This document shows, piece after piece, positions 16,882 to 26,343 of a stretch of 33,882 nt of DNA (positions within the stretch are counted from its first letter, which is position 1; the number at the start of each line of letters is the position of its first letter). A model generated the notes under the pieces. The model was given only the letters and a program-made list of their open reading frames with translations. It did no database searches and had not been told where the DNA came from. Source of the stretch: Bacillota bacterium (GTDB lineage: Bacteria; Bacillota; Clostridia; Lutisporales; Lutisporaceae). The translations under genes were made by a program, and so were the position numbers. The stretch lies in contig JAKPKE010000214.1 of the NCBI GenBank assembly GCA_029553855.1, positions 1 to 33,882 on the forward strand, given 5' to 3'.

Positions 16882-16920
16882 ACATGAAGGGATGTTGCAT
16901 TTTGCAACATCCCTTCATGT
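16882..16920. terminator. Perfect 18-bp hairpin between convergent genes
   Basis: Bases 16882-16899 pair perfectly with 16903-16920 around a TTT loop, beginning ACATGAAGGG. It sits between the metallophosphoesterase gene and the convergent gene ending at 16924. There is no long T-run on either side, so it may work as a bidirectional terminator or an RNA-end stabiliser. Confidence 0.65.
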
Positions 16921-16923
16921 ACA

Positions 16924-18186
16924 TTATCTTTTGTGCAGTTTCTTGGCCCCTATGAAAGAAAGACCGTTTTCAGTAAGAGCTTTTGCCGTATTGTTGACGG
17001 CATTATGCTTGCCAAGGTAGTTAGTCAAAAGATTATCCATATCTCCGGAGGCTATTACCTCTTCCTTGCTTCTAAAGTAGTCCAGTATATCCGATTGATG
17101 AGTTAGCTTGACCTCTGCATCCGGGTCGCCGCCCTCGTGTTTTGCGGAGATGTTTGGTATCGTACGGGCGAGTTCCACAAGTTCATCACGTCTGTTGTAA
17201 GGCTGGACAACTATACTCTTGTAAGTTTCGGTGATATGGTGTTCGATCCTCACATTATTCTCCAGGCCGAATCTTTTTCTGATTTCTGAACTCAGTGCTA
17301 TTGTGTCGTTGTTTACGGAGTTGCTCAGGTTGAAGCCTATTAGAGGAGTTGTGCCGTCTTCTCTTGCAAATAGCCTTGCCATAAGCAGTGTCCAGAGTAT
17401 CGAGAAAGGATTGTCGTTGCCCATGAATACTGAAATTTTAAATTTAATATTGATTCCCAGTTTATACAGCATGTATCCAAGGAATACTGTTCCGGGGTTA
17501 ATATTAAGAACTTCGTTGATTCCGTAATTGGTATAGTAGTATAAGACTTCATCAATCCACATTAAAGGGTGCTCATTAGGCTGGCCTATACCGCCGAAAT
17601 AACCGGTTATGGTAGCAGGTCCTCCCAAATGTACGTTTGATCCGTCGGTACCTTTTGTATCAAGTGTTTCTACGTAGCTTGCGCCTACTATCTGCATTGC
17701 TGCAGCCATAGCAAGTATATCTCCGTTGTCCGACTCCTGCTCCTTCATTTTCCGCACCCGTATAAATCTTCCCGGCATAATCTCTTTTTTGTCTATTGCC
17801 TGCTTTGCTTCTTCAATAAGCCATGGAAAGTATTGCAGTGCGCTGATTTCCAGAGTAACTGCCTTACCTTCGTTAAAGCTCATTGAATCTGCCTTATCCC
17901 CTAGAATATTTCTTCTGTATTGGGAAATTGGTATGAAAGCACCCTTGTCTCTCACAGATATGAGCCATTCCAGATCCTTTAAATACGGAGAATCCTGGTT
18001 TTTCAGGCGATCAATCAGGTTAGACAACTTTCTCGCCTGTCTTGCCTGCTCATTGATTTCTTCCGGAGTGCCGTATTTCTCTACCACACTCAATATGTCG
18101 TTGATAAGATTATTGTTGGGTTCTGCAAAATATCCGTTAAGTTCCTCGATGAAAGCCGGATCAATTTTCAAAAGATCTCTTAACAT
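16924..18186 (-). CDS. Conserved-looking protein of unknown function, 420 aa
   Basis: Start ATG 18186 is chosen because GGGGAGG lies just upstream; a longer frame to 18294 has no ribosome site. The protein is soluble, with no signal or membrane segment. A helical, charged N-terminal part (about 1-110) precedes an alpha/beta part. Distinct blocks include ALQYFPWLIEEA, MAAAMQIVGASYVETLDTKG, GGPATITGYFGGIGQPNEHP, INPGTVFLGYMLYKLGINIK, MGNDNPFSILWTLLMARLFA and ISAKHEGGDPDAEV. Alternating strands and Gly-rich loops suggest a TIM-barrel-like enzyme, but I do not recognise a family and give no function. It is divergent from the atypical folD gene, with 219 bases between starts, so the two may be co-regulated. 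Confidence 0.75.
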   Translation of the reverse strand: MLRDLLKIDPAFIEELNGYFAEPNNNLINDILSVVEKYGTPEEINEQARQARKLSNLIDRLKNQDSPYLKDLEWLISVRDKGAFIPISQYRRNILGDKADSMSFNEGKAVTLEISALQYFPWLIEEAKQAIDKKEIMPGRFIRVRKMKEQESDNGDILAMAAAMQIVGASYVETLDTKGTDGSNVHLGGPATITGYFGGIGQPNEHPLMWIDEVLYYYTNYGINEVLNINPGTVFLGYMLYKLGINIKFKISVFMGNDNPFSILWTLLMARLFAREDGTTPLIGFNLSNSVNNDTIALSSEIRKRFGLENNVRIEHHITETYKSIVVQPYNRRDELVELARTIPNISAKHEGGDPDAEVKLTHQSDILDYFRSKEEVIASGDMDNLLTNYLGKHNAVNNTAKALTENGLSFIGAKKLHKR

Positions 18187-18365
18187 AATATACCTCCCCA
18201 TAAAATTTATATAAGACATCACCTGTATTTTACAATATAACGAGTGTTTATTCAATATACGGGAATATTCTTTTGATTGTATAGAAAAATACAATGAAGG
18301 ATACAGGGGGAATCCTCATATAGTTAAAGGAAGGTGATAAAGATGCTTACGGCGCATTTATATGA

Positions 18366-18371
18366 TATAAT
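18366..18371 (+). promoter_or_regulatory. Extended -10 promoter before folD
   Basis: TGATATAAT (18363-18371) is an extended -10 element with a consensus TATAAT; no good -35 is seen. A transcript starting near 18378 supports initiation at ATG 18406 rather than the in-frame ATG at 18343. Confidence 0.5.
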
Positions 18372-18405
18372 CATTTTAAGTATACAACAAAGGAGTAGTA
18401 AACAT

Positions 18406-19266
18406 ATGACTATTTTGGATTGCAGGGAGACTGCCAAAAGTATCAGGGCTTACATGATGCAGAAGATTCAGACTCTTGCCGATAACGGCTTAAGGCCCAA
18501 ACTCTGCATAATCAGGGTGGGGGAGAGACCTGAGGATATTTCCTATGAAAAAGGCATAAAAAAGAACTGCGAGGGATTAGGAATAGAATGTGAGATAATA
18601 GCACTTCCTGAGAATGTCAGCAATGGAGACTTCATTGAAAAACTGAATTCTGCAAATACTGACGAAAGCATTCATGGAATATTGATATTCAGACCGCTTC
18701 CTTCACATATTGATGAAGATAATGCAAGGCATATGATAAGTCCGTTAAAGGACATCGATTGTATGAATCCGTATAATCTTGCGAAGGTGTTTGAAGGAGA
18801 CAGCTCCGGTTTTGAACCATGCACCCCTGCCGCAGTTATGGAAATCATCAGGTATTTTGGAATAAATCTTCAAGGTGAAAATGCAGTTGTTATCGGCAGA
18901 AGCATGGTAGTGGGAAAGCCCTTAAGCATGATGCTGCTTAAAGAGAATGCTACTGTAACCATATGTCATTCAAGAACCAGGGATATACAAAAGATAGCTT
19001 CCCGTGCAGATATCCTGATAGCGGCCCTCGGGAAAGCCAGAGTCATAGGGGCGGATTACATCAAGAATGGTGCCATTGTAATAGATGTAGGCGTCAACGG
19101 AGCACCGGAAGGCGGAATTTGCGGAGATGTCGATTTTGAAAAAGTGAAGGATGTTGCGGGCAAAATCACACCTGTTCCCGGCGGGGTAGGTGCCGTCACG
19201 ACTCTGATACTGTTGAAACACGTTGTAGAAGCTGCAGTACGCCGGCACGAATGCAATCTGATTTAA
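18406..19266 (+). CDS. folD: FolD homologue (methylene-THF dehydrogenase/cyclohydrolase) with altered active site
   Basis: A 286-aa protein, normal FolD length. ATG 18406 with AAGGAG ten bases before gives the family N-terminus; ATG 18343, which also has an AAGGTG site, would add 21 residues. FolD signatures are clear: CTPAAVMEIIRYF, the NADP site VVIGRSMVVGKPLSMMLL, TICHSRT, IDVGVNG, GDVDFEKV and the end TPVPGGVGAVTTL. But the Lys needed for cyclohydrolase activity (Tyr-x3-Lys in human and E. coli enzymes) is Ile51 after Tyr47, and the Gln of VQLPLP is Phe95 (GILIFRPLP). Asp118 remains in KDIDC. It may act only as a dehydrogenase, or on another substrate. Divergent from an unknown gene. Confidence 0.9.
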   Translation: MTILDCRETAKSIRAYMMQKIQTLADNGLRPKLCIIRVGERPEDISYEKGIKKNCEGLGIECEIIALPENVSNGDFIEKLNSANTDESIHGILIFRPLPSHIDEDNARHMISPLKDIDCMNPYNLAKVFEGDSSGFEPCTPAAVMEIIRYFGINLQGENAVVIGRSMVVGKPLSMMLLKENATVTICHSRTRDIQKIASRADILIAALGKARVIGADYIKNGAIVIDVGVNGAPEGGICGDVDFEKVKDVAGKITPVPGGVGAVTTLILLKHVVEAAVRRHECNLI

Positions 19267-19281
19267 TGAAAGGATTGCATT
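19250..19281. terminator. Hairpin at the folD end, between convergent genes
   Basis: AATGCAATC (19250-19258) pairs perfectly with GATTGCATT (19273-19281), loop 14. The left arm lies in the last folD codons and the stop is in the loop. No strong T-run follows, so terminator function is only possible. Confidence 0.4.
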
Positions 19282-19282
19282 A

Positions 19283-20239
19283 TCAGTATATTGAATAATC
19301 CGAGTCATTCCGGTAATTGTGTACCAACTCACTGATCCTGTCTTCTGATAAACGAGGACTGACAGTTACTTCTGAACTTATTGTTATAGCAGCGGCGGCC
19401 AATCCGCATATAAGTGATTTATCTATGTTTCCGTATTTCATCAGACCATAGAGAAAACCTGCCGTAAGTGAATCCCCGGCACCGGTTACATCGGTCACAT
19501 AAGCTGGGAAGCTTTGATAGTGTTTGCTCCCTTGGGCGGTTGTATAGCATAAACCCTCTTTTCCCAAGGAAGTAATAACATTTCTTACGCCTGATTCTAT
19601 TAACTGGGTTGCCATCAGTTCAACTTCAGCGTTTTTTGAACCCAGACCGGTTAAGACACGCAATTCATCCAGGTTGGGGGTAATATAATCTATCCCTTTC
19701 AGACAGTTCTTGAGCTTTAATGCTTTCCTCACGGAGACAGGCTCAAGGCACAGAGGTATGCCCCATTTGTCGGCTGCTGATGCAATAAATATTATTGATT
19801 CTTCCGGAAGGTTGGCATCACATACTATGAGAGATGCTTTTTCAAGTATGTCAAACCTGGACTTGAAGTAAGCGATATCAAGTTTCTCCAATATACGCAT
19901 GTCTGATAATGCCGCCGTCATTTCACCCATATTGTCCAACAAAGCAATATAGGTCCCGGTAAGGCCGTCATCAGCCTTGGAAACGTGGTCAACGCAGACA
20001 CCGCAGCTTTTTATATCCTGAAGCGCTTTGGCACCCTGGGCATCGGAGCCTATGACAGAAAGCAGCATAACAGGAACATTCAGAAGCGCCAGGTTGCGGG
20101 AAATATTACATGCAACACCCCCGGGGCTTATTTCTATGGCTCCGGGGTTGGAGCTTCCCAATACCATTCTTTCAAAGGATTTTCCCTTAATATCCACATT
20201 TATTCCGCCGGCTGCTGCTATATATCCATCCACCGTCAT
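19283..20239 (-). CDS. psuK: PfkB-family sugar kinase, probable pseudouridine kinase
   Basis: A 318-aa ribokinase-family protein. The first PfkB signature GGVACNISRNLALL (about 42-55) and the second DVTGAGDSLTAGF (about 246-258, with catalytic Asp in GAGD) are intact. It lies 29 bases after psuG on the same strand, the usual arrangement for pseudouridine kinase, which makes pseudouridine 5'-phosphate. The ribosome site GGGGTG (20246-20241) is one base from ATG 20239 but seven from GTG 20233, so the real start may be GTG 20233 (two residues shorter). The kinase could accept other nucleosides; context gives the name. Confidence 0.9.
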   Translation of the reverse strand: MTVDGYIAAAGGINVDIKGKSFERMVLGSSNPGAIEISPGGVACNISRNLALLNVPVMLLSVIGSDAQGAKALQDIKSCGVCVDHVSKADDGLTGTYIALLDNMGEMTAALSDMRILEKLDIAYFKSRFDILEKASLIVCDANLPEESIIFIASAADKWGIPLCLEPVSVRKALKLKNCLKGIDYITPNLDELRVLTGLGSKNAEVELMATQLIESGVRNVITSLGKEGLCYTTAQGSKHYQSFPAYVTDVTGAGDSLTAGFLYGLMKYGNIDKSLICGLAAAAITISSEVTVSPRLSEDRISELVHNYRNDSDYSIY

Positions 20240-20268
20240 TCACCCCATTAAATCAACCCTTGATAAAT

Positions 20269-21201
20269 TTATTGCTCGTTTTCCAGTTTACTGTATTCGA
20301 CTGCTATTTGGGCAGCCAGCATAGCATTATTTTTTACCAGGGCCATATTGGCCGCAAGGCTTTTTCCTGCGGTGATATCCTTGACTTTGTCAAGAAGATA
20401 GGGAGTAGTCTCCTTACCCTTTACACCATCTTTTTCTGCCTCAAGGAGGGCTGACTCAATTGCTTTGTCAATAATGTCCTTCCGGGCTTCATATTGTTGA
20501 GGGATCGGGTTAGCTACCATAATACCCCCGTCAAGATTCAGGTCCCATTTACTTTTCATGATTTTTGCACAGTCCTGCGGTCTGTCTATTCTCATTGGAA
20601 CCTTAAAACCGCTTTTTCTTGTATAGAAAGCCGGAAAATCATCGGTGCCGTATCCAATAACCGGAACACCCAAGGTTTCAAGCTGCTCAAGGGTGAGTCC
20701 AATGTCAAGGATTGCCTTGACACCTGCGCAAACCACAGCAACATTCGTAATTGAAAGCTCCGTAAGGTCTGCTGATATATCAAAGCTTTTGTCTGCTCCG
20801 CGATGTACTCCCCCTATCCCGCCTGTAGCAAAGACACGAATACCTGCATACTGCGATAAAATCATAGTTGCGGCAACCGTAGTGCCTCCGGACAAGCCCA
20901 TACTGACAACATACGGGATATCACGCCTGCTGGTTTTGATTACATCTTTGGCTGAGGCCAGATATTCAATCTCTTCCTGGTTGAATCCAATTTTTATGCG
21001 CCCTTTAACAATCCCCATAGTAGCTGGGATTGCATTGTTTTTACGAATAATTTTCTCCAATGAAAGAGCAGTTTCAATATTCTCCGGATAGGGCATTCCG
21101 TGTGAGATAATGGTTGACTCAAGTGCTACAATAGGCTTGTAATACCTGAGACCATCAAGCACTTCCTTGCTGATATCCAGATAATCAGTATAGTTGTTCA
21201 T
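20269..21201 (-). CDS. psuG: Pseudouridine-5'-phosphate glycosidase
   Basis: A 310-aa enzyme that reversibly splits the C-glycosidic bond of pseudouridine 5'-phosphate into uracil and ribose 5-phosphate. Family hallmarks are ALESTIISHGMPYPEN near the N-terminus (with the catalytic Glu), ATGGIGGVHRGA, the Lys-containing GVKAILDIGLTLEQLETLGV, and GYGTDDFPAFYTRKSGF. ATG 21201 is preceded by GGGAGGT. Together with psuK it allows use of pseudouridine from RNA turnover as carbon and uracil source. No transporter for the nucleoside is nearby. Size and motifs normal; confident. Confidence 0.97.
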   Translation of the reverse strand: MNNYTDYLDISKEVLDGLRYYKPIVALESTIISHGMPYPENIETALSLEKIIRKNNAIPATMGIVKGRIKIGFNQEEIEYLASAKDVIKTSRRDIPYVVSMGLSGGTTVAATMILSQYAGIRVFATGGIGGVHRGADKSFDISADLTELSITNVAVVCAGVKAILDIGLTLEQLETLGVPVIGYGTDDFPAFYTRKSGFKVPMRIDRPQDCAKIMKSKWDLNLDGGIMVANPIPQQYEARKDIIDKAIESALLEAEKDGVKGKETTPYLLDKVKDITAGKSLAANMALVKNNAMLAAQIAVEYSKLENEQ

Positions 21202-21423
21202 ATACTAAACCTCCCGGATTAGGATTATATATCAAATATAACATAGATTGTAATTACTTTCACAATTTATAAAAATATAAATGTAAAATTTTTAATAATT
21301 TAACATTTGGAGAAAATAAATATGCCGATATTAAAAAAATAAAAAAGGTTTCAGGTGTGAAGCGTTGAAATAGGTTGCATTTACATTGTCAACTTAGTTA
21401 TTTTAAAAAAACAAAAAAATGTG
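21202..21423. other. AT-rich intergenic region between psuG and the ilv-leu promoter
   Basis: Divergent spacer rich in A and T runs. It must hold the psuG promoter (a TATAAT-like match lies on the minus strand close to the psuG ribosome site) but no convincing -35 was found. The A-tracts upstream of the ilv promoter at 21403-21419 could act as an UP element. No gene seen. Confidence 0.6.
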
Positions 21424-21452
21424 TTGACATGAATCCCAATAGATGGTAATAT
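21424..21452 (+). promoter_or_regulatory. Sigma-A promoter of the ilv-leu operon leader
   Basis: TTGACA (21424-21429), a 17-base spacer, and TAATAT (21447-21452), preceded by A/T tracts. Transcription should start near 21459, giving a leader of about 630 bases before ilvC. Confidence 0.85.
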
Positions 21453-21504
21453 CTTCTTTAAATAATCAAAACGCAAGTGCGTGTAGAGAAAGGAAATTGT
21501 GACT

Positions 21505-21792
21505 ATGCTGACTGTGAATAAAAACGAGAAAAACTTCATTAGTACAATTTCATACATTATTTCCGGAATTATCCTATTGGAAGTCCTAGGGCTACTACTA
21601 TGCGGCCTGGTACTATCCATTACAGGCATAATTCTAATAGTCGTGCAGCTAATTATAAGCGTACTAATCATTATAGGCCTTATAATTAGCATAATACAGA
21701 TTATTTATAATTTAATATCAATAAAAACGATGACAGGAAAAAGTAGGCAGGTTTTATTCTTTCAGAGAGTGGAGGTTAGTGCGAATCCATAG
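21505..21792 (+). CDS. Ile/Leu/Val-rich leader open reading frame ahead of the T-box
   Basis: A 95-codon frame, ATG 21505 with AAAGGA ten bases upstream (GTG 21499 also possible), starting about 46 bases after the predicted transcription start. After a polar start of ten residues, residues 12-73 are about two-thirds Ile, Leu or Val, with nine CTA codons, three of them consecutive plus a near neighbour at 21586-21600. CTA is otherwise uncommon here. The frame ends inside the Stem I region of the T-box. It also carries a perfect 12-bp inverted repeat, GCTAATTATAAG (21648-21659) with CTTATAATTAGC (21679-21690). This composition and place suggest a regulatory leader peptide reporting branched-chain aminoacyl-tRNA supply. 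A small two-helix membrane protein is the alternative. Confidence 0.55.
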   Translation: MLTVNKNEKNFISTISYIISGIILLEVLGLLLCGLVLSITGIILIVVQLIISVLIIIGLIISIIQIIYNLISIKTMTGKSRQVLFFQRVEVSANP

Positions 21793-21936
21793 GATGAATT
21801 TGTTGAAGATCTCATCCTTGAGTTGCAGGCTGAATCATAGTAAGCTACGCCGGCAAAGCCGTTAGAAAAATGAGATAAAAATTGGGTGGTACCGCGAAAG
21901 ACTTTTCGCCCCAGTAATGGGGTGAAAAGTCTTTTT
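21735..21936 (+). promoter_or_regulatory. T-box riboswitch controlling the ilv-leu operon
   Basis: The T-box sequence TGGGTGGTACCGCG is at 21883-21896. Upstream are the Stem I distal motif (CAGAGAGTGGAGG, 21761-21773), a 7-bp helix AGGATGA/TCATCCT (21791-21797 with 21812-21818), the specifier region GCTGAATCATAGTA (21829-21842) and the GCCGGC...GCCGTTA element (21850-21864). A strong terminator, AAAGACTTTTCGCCCC with GGGGTGAAAAGTCTTT, follows, ending in a T-run (21897-21936). Uncharged tRNA should stabilise the antiterminator and let transcription proceed into ilvC. TGGT pairs with a tRNA ending ACCA (discriminator A), as in Ile, Leu and Val tRNAs; an ATC (Ile) specifier at 21834-21836 is the likeliest reading. 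Confidence 0.93.
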
Positions 21937-22062
21937 AATTATTGTATAGGAAAGTATAACTTCCCTATACAATAATTAATCTTGATTAAATTGCCCGTGC
22001 CAGAATTTCCTCTTTGCATTCGGAAATGGCACATGGGCTTTAAATGCGGCAAAGCCGCATTT
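21937..22062 (+). repeat. Three hairpins between the T-box terminator and ilvC
   Basis: First, AATTATTGTATAGG (21937-21950) pairs with CCTATACAATAATT (21964-21977), continuing inside as AAGT/ACTT. Second, GCCC..TGCCA..TTTCC (21993-22010) pairs with GGAAA-TGGCA-GGGC (22022-22038) with bulges. Third, AAATGCGGC pairs with GCCGCATTT (22042-22062). None has a good T-run, so they are not plain terminators; they may stabilise the ilvC mRNA end or provide processing sites. Confidence 0.6.
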
Positions 22063-22089
22063 GTAATAAAAAAATATTTGGAGGAATGA

Positions 22090-23094
<1,005 letters not shown>

Positions 23095-23114
23095 AAGAAT
23101 TAGGAGGTTTTAAT

Positions 23115-24734
23115 ATGTCAAAAAAAATATACATCTTTGATACCACATTGAGAGATGGGGAGCAATCCCCCGGAATAAGCCTTAATGCCAATGAAAAGCT
23201 TAAAATAGCAACCCAGTTGAGTGAGCTTGGGGTTGATATCATAGAAGCGGGTTTCCCTATAGCCTCCAACGGTGACTTTGAAGGGGTAAGATTAATAGCT
23301 AAGAATGTAAGGAATTCTACAATTGCAGCCTTGGCAAGAGCGTCAAAAAATGATATCGACGGGGCATGGGAAGCTCTTAAGTACGCTGAACGGCCAAGAA
23401 TTCACGCTTTTATTGCTACTTCGGACATTCATATGAAATACAAGCTAAAAATGAGCTCTGAAGAAGTACTTGGTAAAGCAGTTGAAATGGTCGCCTATGC
23501 CAGGGGGCTGTGTCCTGAGGTAGAGTTCTCACCGGAGGATGCAACAAGAACCAATCCTGAATTCCTTTACAGAGTAATTGAGTCGGTGATTGATGCAGGA
23601 GCAAGGGTGGTGAATATCCCGGATACCGTAGGATATTCGACTCCAAGTGAAATCGGAGCACTAATCCGAAACATCAGAAACAATGTAAGCAATATTGATA
23701 GAGCTACGATAAGCGTGCACTGTCACAATGACTTGGGAATGGCTGTGGCAAACTCCCTGTCGGCTGTAGAAAACGGCGCGGAACAGGTGGAATGTACGAT
23801 AAACGGATTGGGCGAACGAGCCGGAAATGCCGCACTGGAAGAGGTCGTCATGGCACTTAAGACGAGGAATGATTATTATTCGACTTCTACAAGGATAGTA
23901 ACCGAGAAGCTTTATAGAACAAGCTCGATGGTAAGCTTTTCTACAGGAGTGCATATCCAGCCGAACAAGGCTATTGTAGGAGCAAATGCATTTGCTCACG
24001 AATCCGGAATACACCAGCATGGTATGATGTCAAACAGCAAGACCTACGAGATAATGACCCCGGAATCGGTAGGATTGAAACAGAGTCAGATGGTACTTGG
24101 GAAACACTCCGGGAGACATGCATTTGAGGAAAAGCTTAAGGAAATGGGGTACTGCAATCTGGAGCAGGATGAAATTAATGAGGCATTTCAAATGTTCAAG
24201 GACCTGGCAGATAAAAAGAAATACATTATGGACAGAGATATTGAGGCACTGGTTACACAGGGGTCAAACAAGGCTCCTGAAACATATAAGTTAGAGCACT
24301 TTCAGACATCAAGTGGCAGCGGCATTACATCAACCTCAACAGTTAAAATCAGCTGCAAGGATTGTATAAGAGAAGAAGCTGCATGCGGGGACGGCCCTGT
24401 TGATGCAACTTTCAAAGCAATTGACAGGTCAGTAGGTATGAGAATAAAGCTTGATGAATACAGCATAAAAGCTTCCACCGGAGGCAAGGATGCTCTCGGA
24501 GAGGTTACAGTAAGAATCTCGAAAGACAATCTGAAATCAGTAGGATACGGAGTCAGCACAGATATAATAGAAGCCAGTGCAAAGGCATATGTAAATGCAA
24601 TAAACAATATGGAGTCCAGGCTTAGGGAACCGGACACGGAAGAGATAAAAGTCTTAAAGTTAGCTAAGGACAAAAATTATTTTGGAGCGGGAGTTGAGGA
24701 CGATTGGGAATTTGAAGCATCTAATCTTATATGA
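23115..24734 (+). CDS. leuA: 2-isopropylmalate synthase
   Basis: A 539-aa enzyme condensing acetyl-CoA with 2-oxoisovalerate, the first leucine step. The catalytic barrel starts FDTTLRDGEQSPGISLN; HCHNDLGMAVANSL provides the metal-binding His pair and GLGERAGNAALEEVVMAL follows. After a linker, the C-terminal LeuA allosteric domain (about 390-510) includes DGPVDATFKAID, so leucine feedback is expected. AGGAGG precedes ATG 23115. Its end overlaps the following cimA gene by 23 bases in another frame. Two similar synthases in tandem point to an old duplication. Confidence 0.96.
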   Translation: MSKKIYIFDTTLRDGEQSPGISLNANEKLKIATQLSELGVDIIEAGFPIASNGDFEGVRLIAKNVRNSTIAALARASKNDIDGAWEALKYAERPRIHAFIATSDIHMKYKLKMSSEEVLGKAVEMVAYARGLCPEVEFSPEDATRTNPEFLYRVIESVIDAGARVVNIPDTVGYSTPSEIGALIRNIRNNVSNIDRATISVHCHNDLGMAVANSLSAVENGAEQVECTINGLGERAGNAALEEVVMALKTRNDYYSTSTRIVTEKLYRTSSMVSFSTGVHIQPNKAIVGANAFAHESGIHQHGMMSNSKTYEIMTPESVGLKQSQMVLGKHSGRHAFEEKLKEMGYCNLEQDEINEAFQMFKDLADKKKYIMDRDIEALVTQGSNKAPETYKLEHFQTSSGSGITSTSTVKISCKDCIREEAACGDGPVDATFKAIDRSVGMRIKLDEYSIKASTGGKDALGEVTVRISKDNLKSVGYGVSTDIIEASAKAYVNAINNMESRLREPDTEEIKVLKLAKDKNYFGAGVEDDWEFEASNLI

Positions 24735-26343
24735 TACCACCTTGAGGGACGGGGCACAGGGAGAGGGAATATCCTTCACGGCAGGTGATAAACTGAATAT
24801 TACAAAAAAGCTGGATGAATTAGGAATTGACTATATTGAGGCGGGAAATCCCGGGTCAAACCCCAAGGATATGGAGTATTTCAAGAATGTGGGAAAGCTG
24901 AAGCTCAAGAATTCAAAGCTGGCGGCCTTTGGAAGCACAAGAAGGTCGAATATAAAAGTTTATGAGGACAGTAACGTTATTTCGCTCTTGGAGGCAGAGA
25001 CACCTGTCGTGACAATATTTGGGAAAAGTTGGGATTTTCATGTCGAAAGCATTATAAAAACCGGTCTTAATGAAAATCTGAGGATGATACGCGATACCAT
25101 CGGGTTTTTTAAAGAAAGGGGAAAAGAAGTGATTTTTGACGCAGAGCACTTCTTTGACGGATATAAATTCAATTCCGAATATGCCTTGGGCACATTGACG
25201 GCAGCCCAGAGCGCAGGGGCGGACTATCTGGTCCTGTGCGACACCAATGGAGGGTCATTTCCGAATGAAATAGGGGATATAGTCAAAACAGTGTCGCAGA
25301 GAATGGAAGTTCCAATTGGAATACACAGTCATAATGATTGCGGAATGGCAGTTGCAAACAGCATAATGGCGGTTCTGAACGGTGCCCTGCAGGTACAGGG
25401 TACCTTCAACGGATATGGCGAGCGCTGCGGAAACGCCAACTTGTGTACTATAATACCAAGCCTTCAGATTAAAGGCCAATACCGCATGGTCTCCGAAAAA
25501 AGCATGGCCGGCCTTACGGCACTGTCAAGATATATCAGCGAAATTGCCAACAAGAAGCACAATGAAAATGACCCCTATGTGGGGAACCATGCCTTTGCCC
25601 ATAAGGGAGGAATGCACATAGATGCGGTTTTGAAGGAGCCCCGTTCATATGAACATATACCGCCGGAGCTTGTGGGAAATGAGAGAAGGATTCTGATGTC
25701 GGAGGTGTCCGGGAGAAGCACCATACTTAAGAGGATTCAGAAGCTTGCTCCGGGTCTTTCCAAGGAATCTCCGGAAGTGAAGGAAATAATCGAAAAGCTT
25801 AAAAAACTGGAGAATGAGGGATATCAATTCGAAGGCGCCGAAAGCTCATTTGAACTTTTGGTAAAGAGGTATCTGGGGAAGGGAAACGAGTTTTTTAAAG
25901 TTGTTGATTTCAAGGTATGGTGCGATACCGGGAGGAGCCTGTTAAACAGTGCAGGGGCAGTAATCAAGGTGGAAGTAAACGGTGTTGAGGAAATTACCAC
26001 CGCAGAGGGCGACGGGCCTGTAAATGCTATTGACAGGGCTTTGAGAAGAGCTTTGGAGCTTTTCTATCCTCAGCTTAAAAAAATGAGGCTGGCGGATTAT
26101 AAGGTTCGTGTGCTTGATACATCACAGGCTACGGCCGCAAAAGTCAGAGTCCATGTCGAATCTACGGACGGTGAGCTTATTTGGGGAACGGTTGGCGTTT
26201 CGACAAATATTATAGAAGCAAGCTGCTTTGCGCTGGTTGATTCTATAGAGTACTTTCTCGGGGAATGGGAAAGAAAGGAGACAAAAATTCATGGGTATGA
26301 CAATGACTCAAAAGATACTGGCAGCACATGCGGGGTTGGATAA
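24712..26343 (+). CDS. cimA: (R)-citramalate synthase
   Basis: A 543-aa LeuA-like enzyme condensing acetyl-CoA and pyruvate to citramalate, a threonine-independent route to 2-ketobutyrate and isoleucine. The start [19 protein letters not shown] and the long second block ([46 protein letters not shown]) are the CimA pattern rather than LeuA. A C-terminal regulatory domain (about 410-520) carries [17 protein letters not shown]. There is no ATG near the start; TTG 24712 gives [10 protein letters not shown], overlapping leuA, so translation depends on coupling. TTG 24682 is a less likely alternative. Its product is processed by the LeuCD and LeuB encoded next. Confidence 0.93.
   Translation: MKHLILYDTTLRDGAQGEGISFTAGDKLNITKKLDELGIDYIEAGNPGSNPKDMEYFKNVGKLKLKNSKLAAFGSTRRSNIKVYEDSNVISLLEAETPVVTIFGKSWDFHVESIIKTGLNENLRMIRDTIGFFKERGKEVIFDAEHFFDGYKFNSEYALGTLTAAQSAGADYLVLCDTNGGSFPNEIGDIVKTVSQRMEVPIGIHSHNDCGMAVANSIMAVLNGALQVQGTFNGYGERCGNANLCTIIPSLQIKGQYRMVSEKSMAGLTALSRYISEIANKKHNENDPYVGNHAFAHKGGMHIDAVLKEPRSYEHIPPELVGNERRILMSEVSGRSTILKRIQKLAPGLSKESPEVKEIIEKLKKLENEGYQFEGAESSFELLVKRYLGKGNEFFKVVDFKVWCDTGRSLLNSAGAVIKVEVNGVEEITTAEGDGPVNAIDRALRRALELFYPQLKKMRLADYKVRVLDTSQATAAKVRVHVESTDGELIWGTVGVSTNIIEASCFALVDSIEYFLGEWERKETKIHGYDNDSKDTGSTCGVG

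Noticed and set aside
16781-17020. 79-codon frame crossing the 18-bp palindrome
   Set aside because: It overlaps the ends of two real genes and encodes the palindrome; no ribosome site.
21836-21838. CAT specifier meaning a histidine T-box
   Set aside because: The T-box UGGU needs discriminator A, while bacterial tRNA-His has C73, and the operon has no histidine gene. Kept as an open question in the findings.
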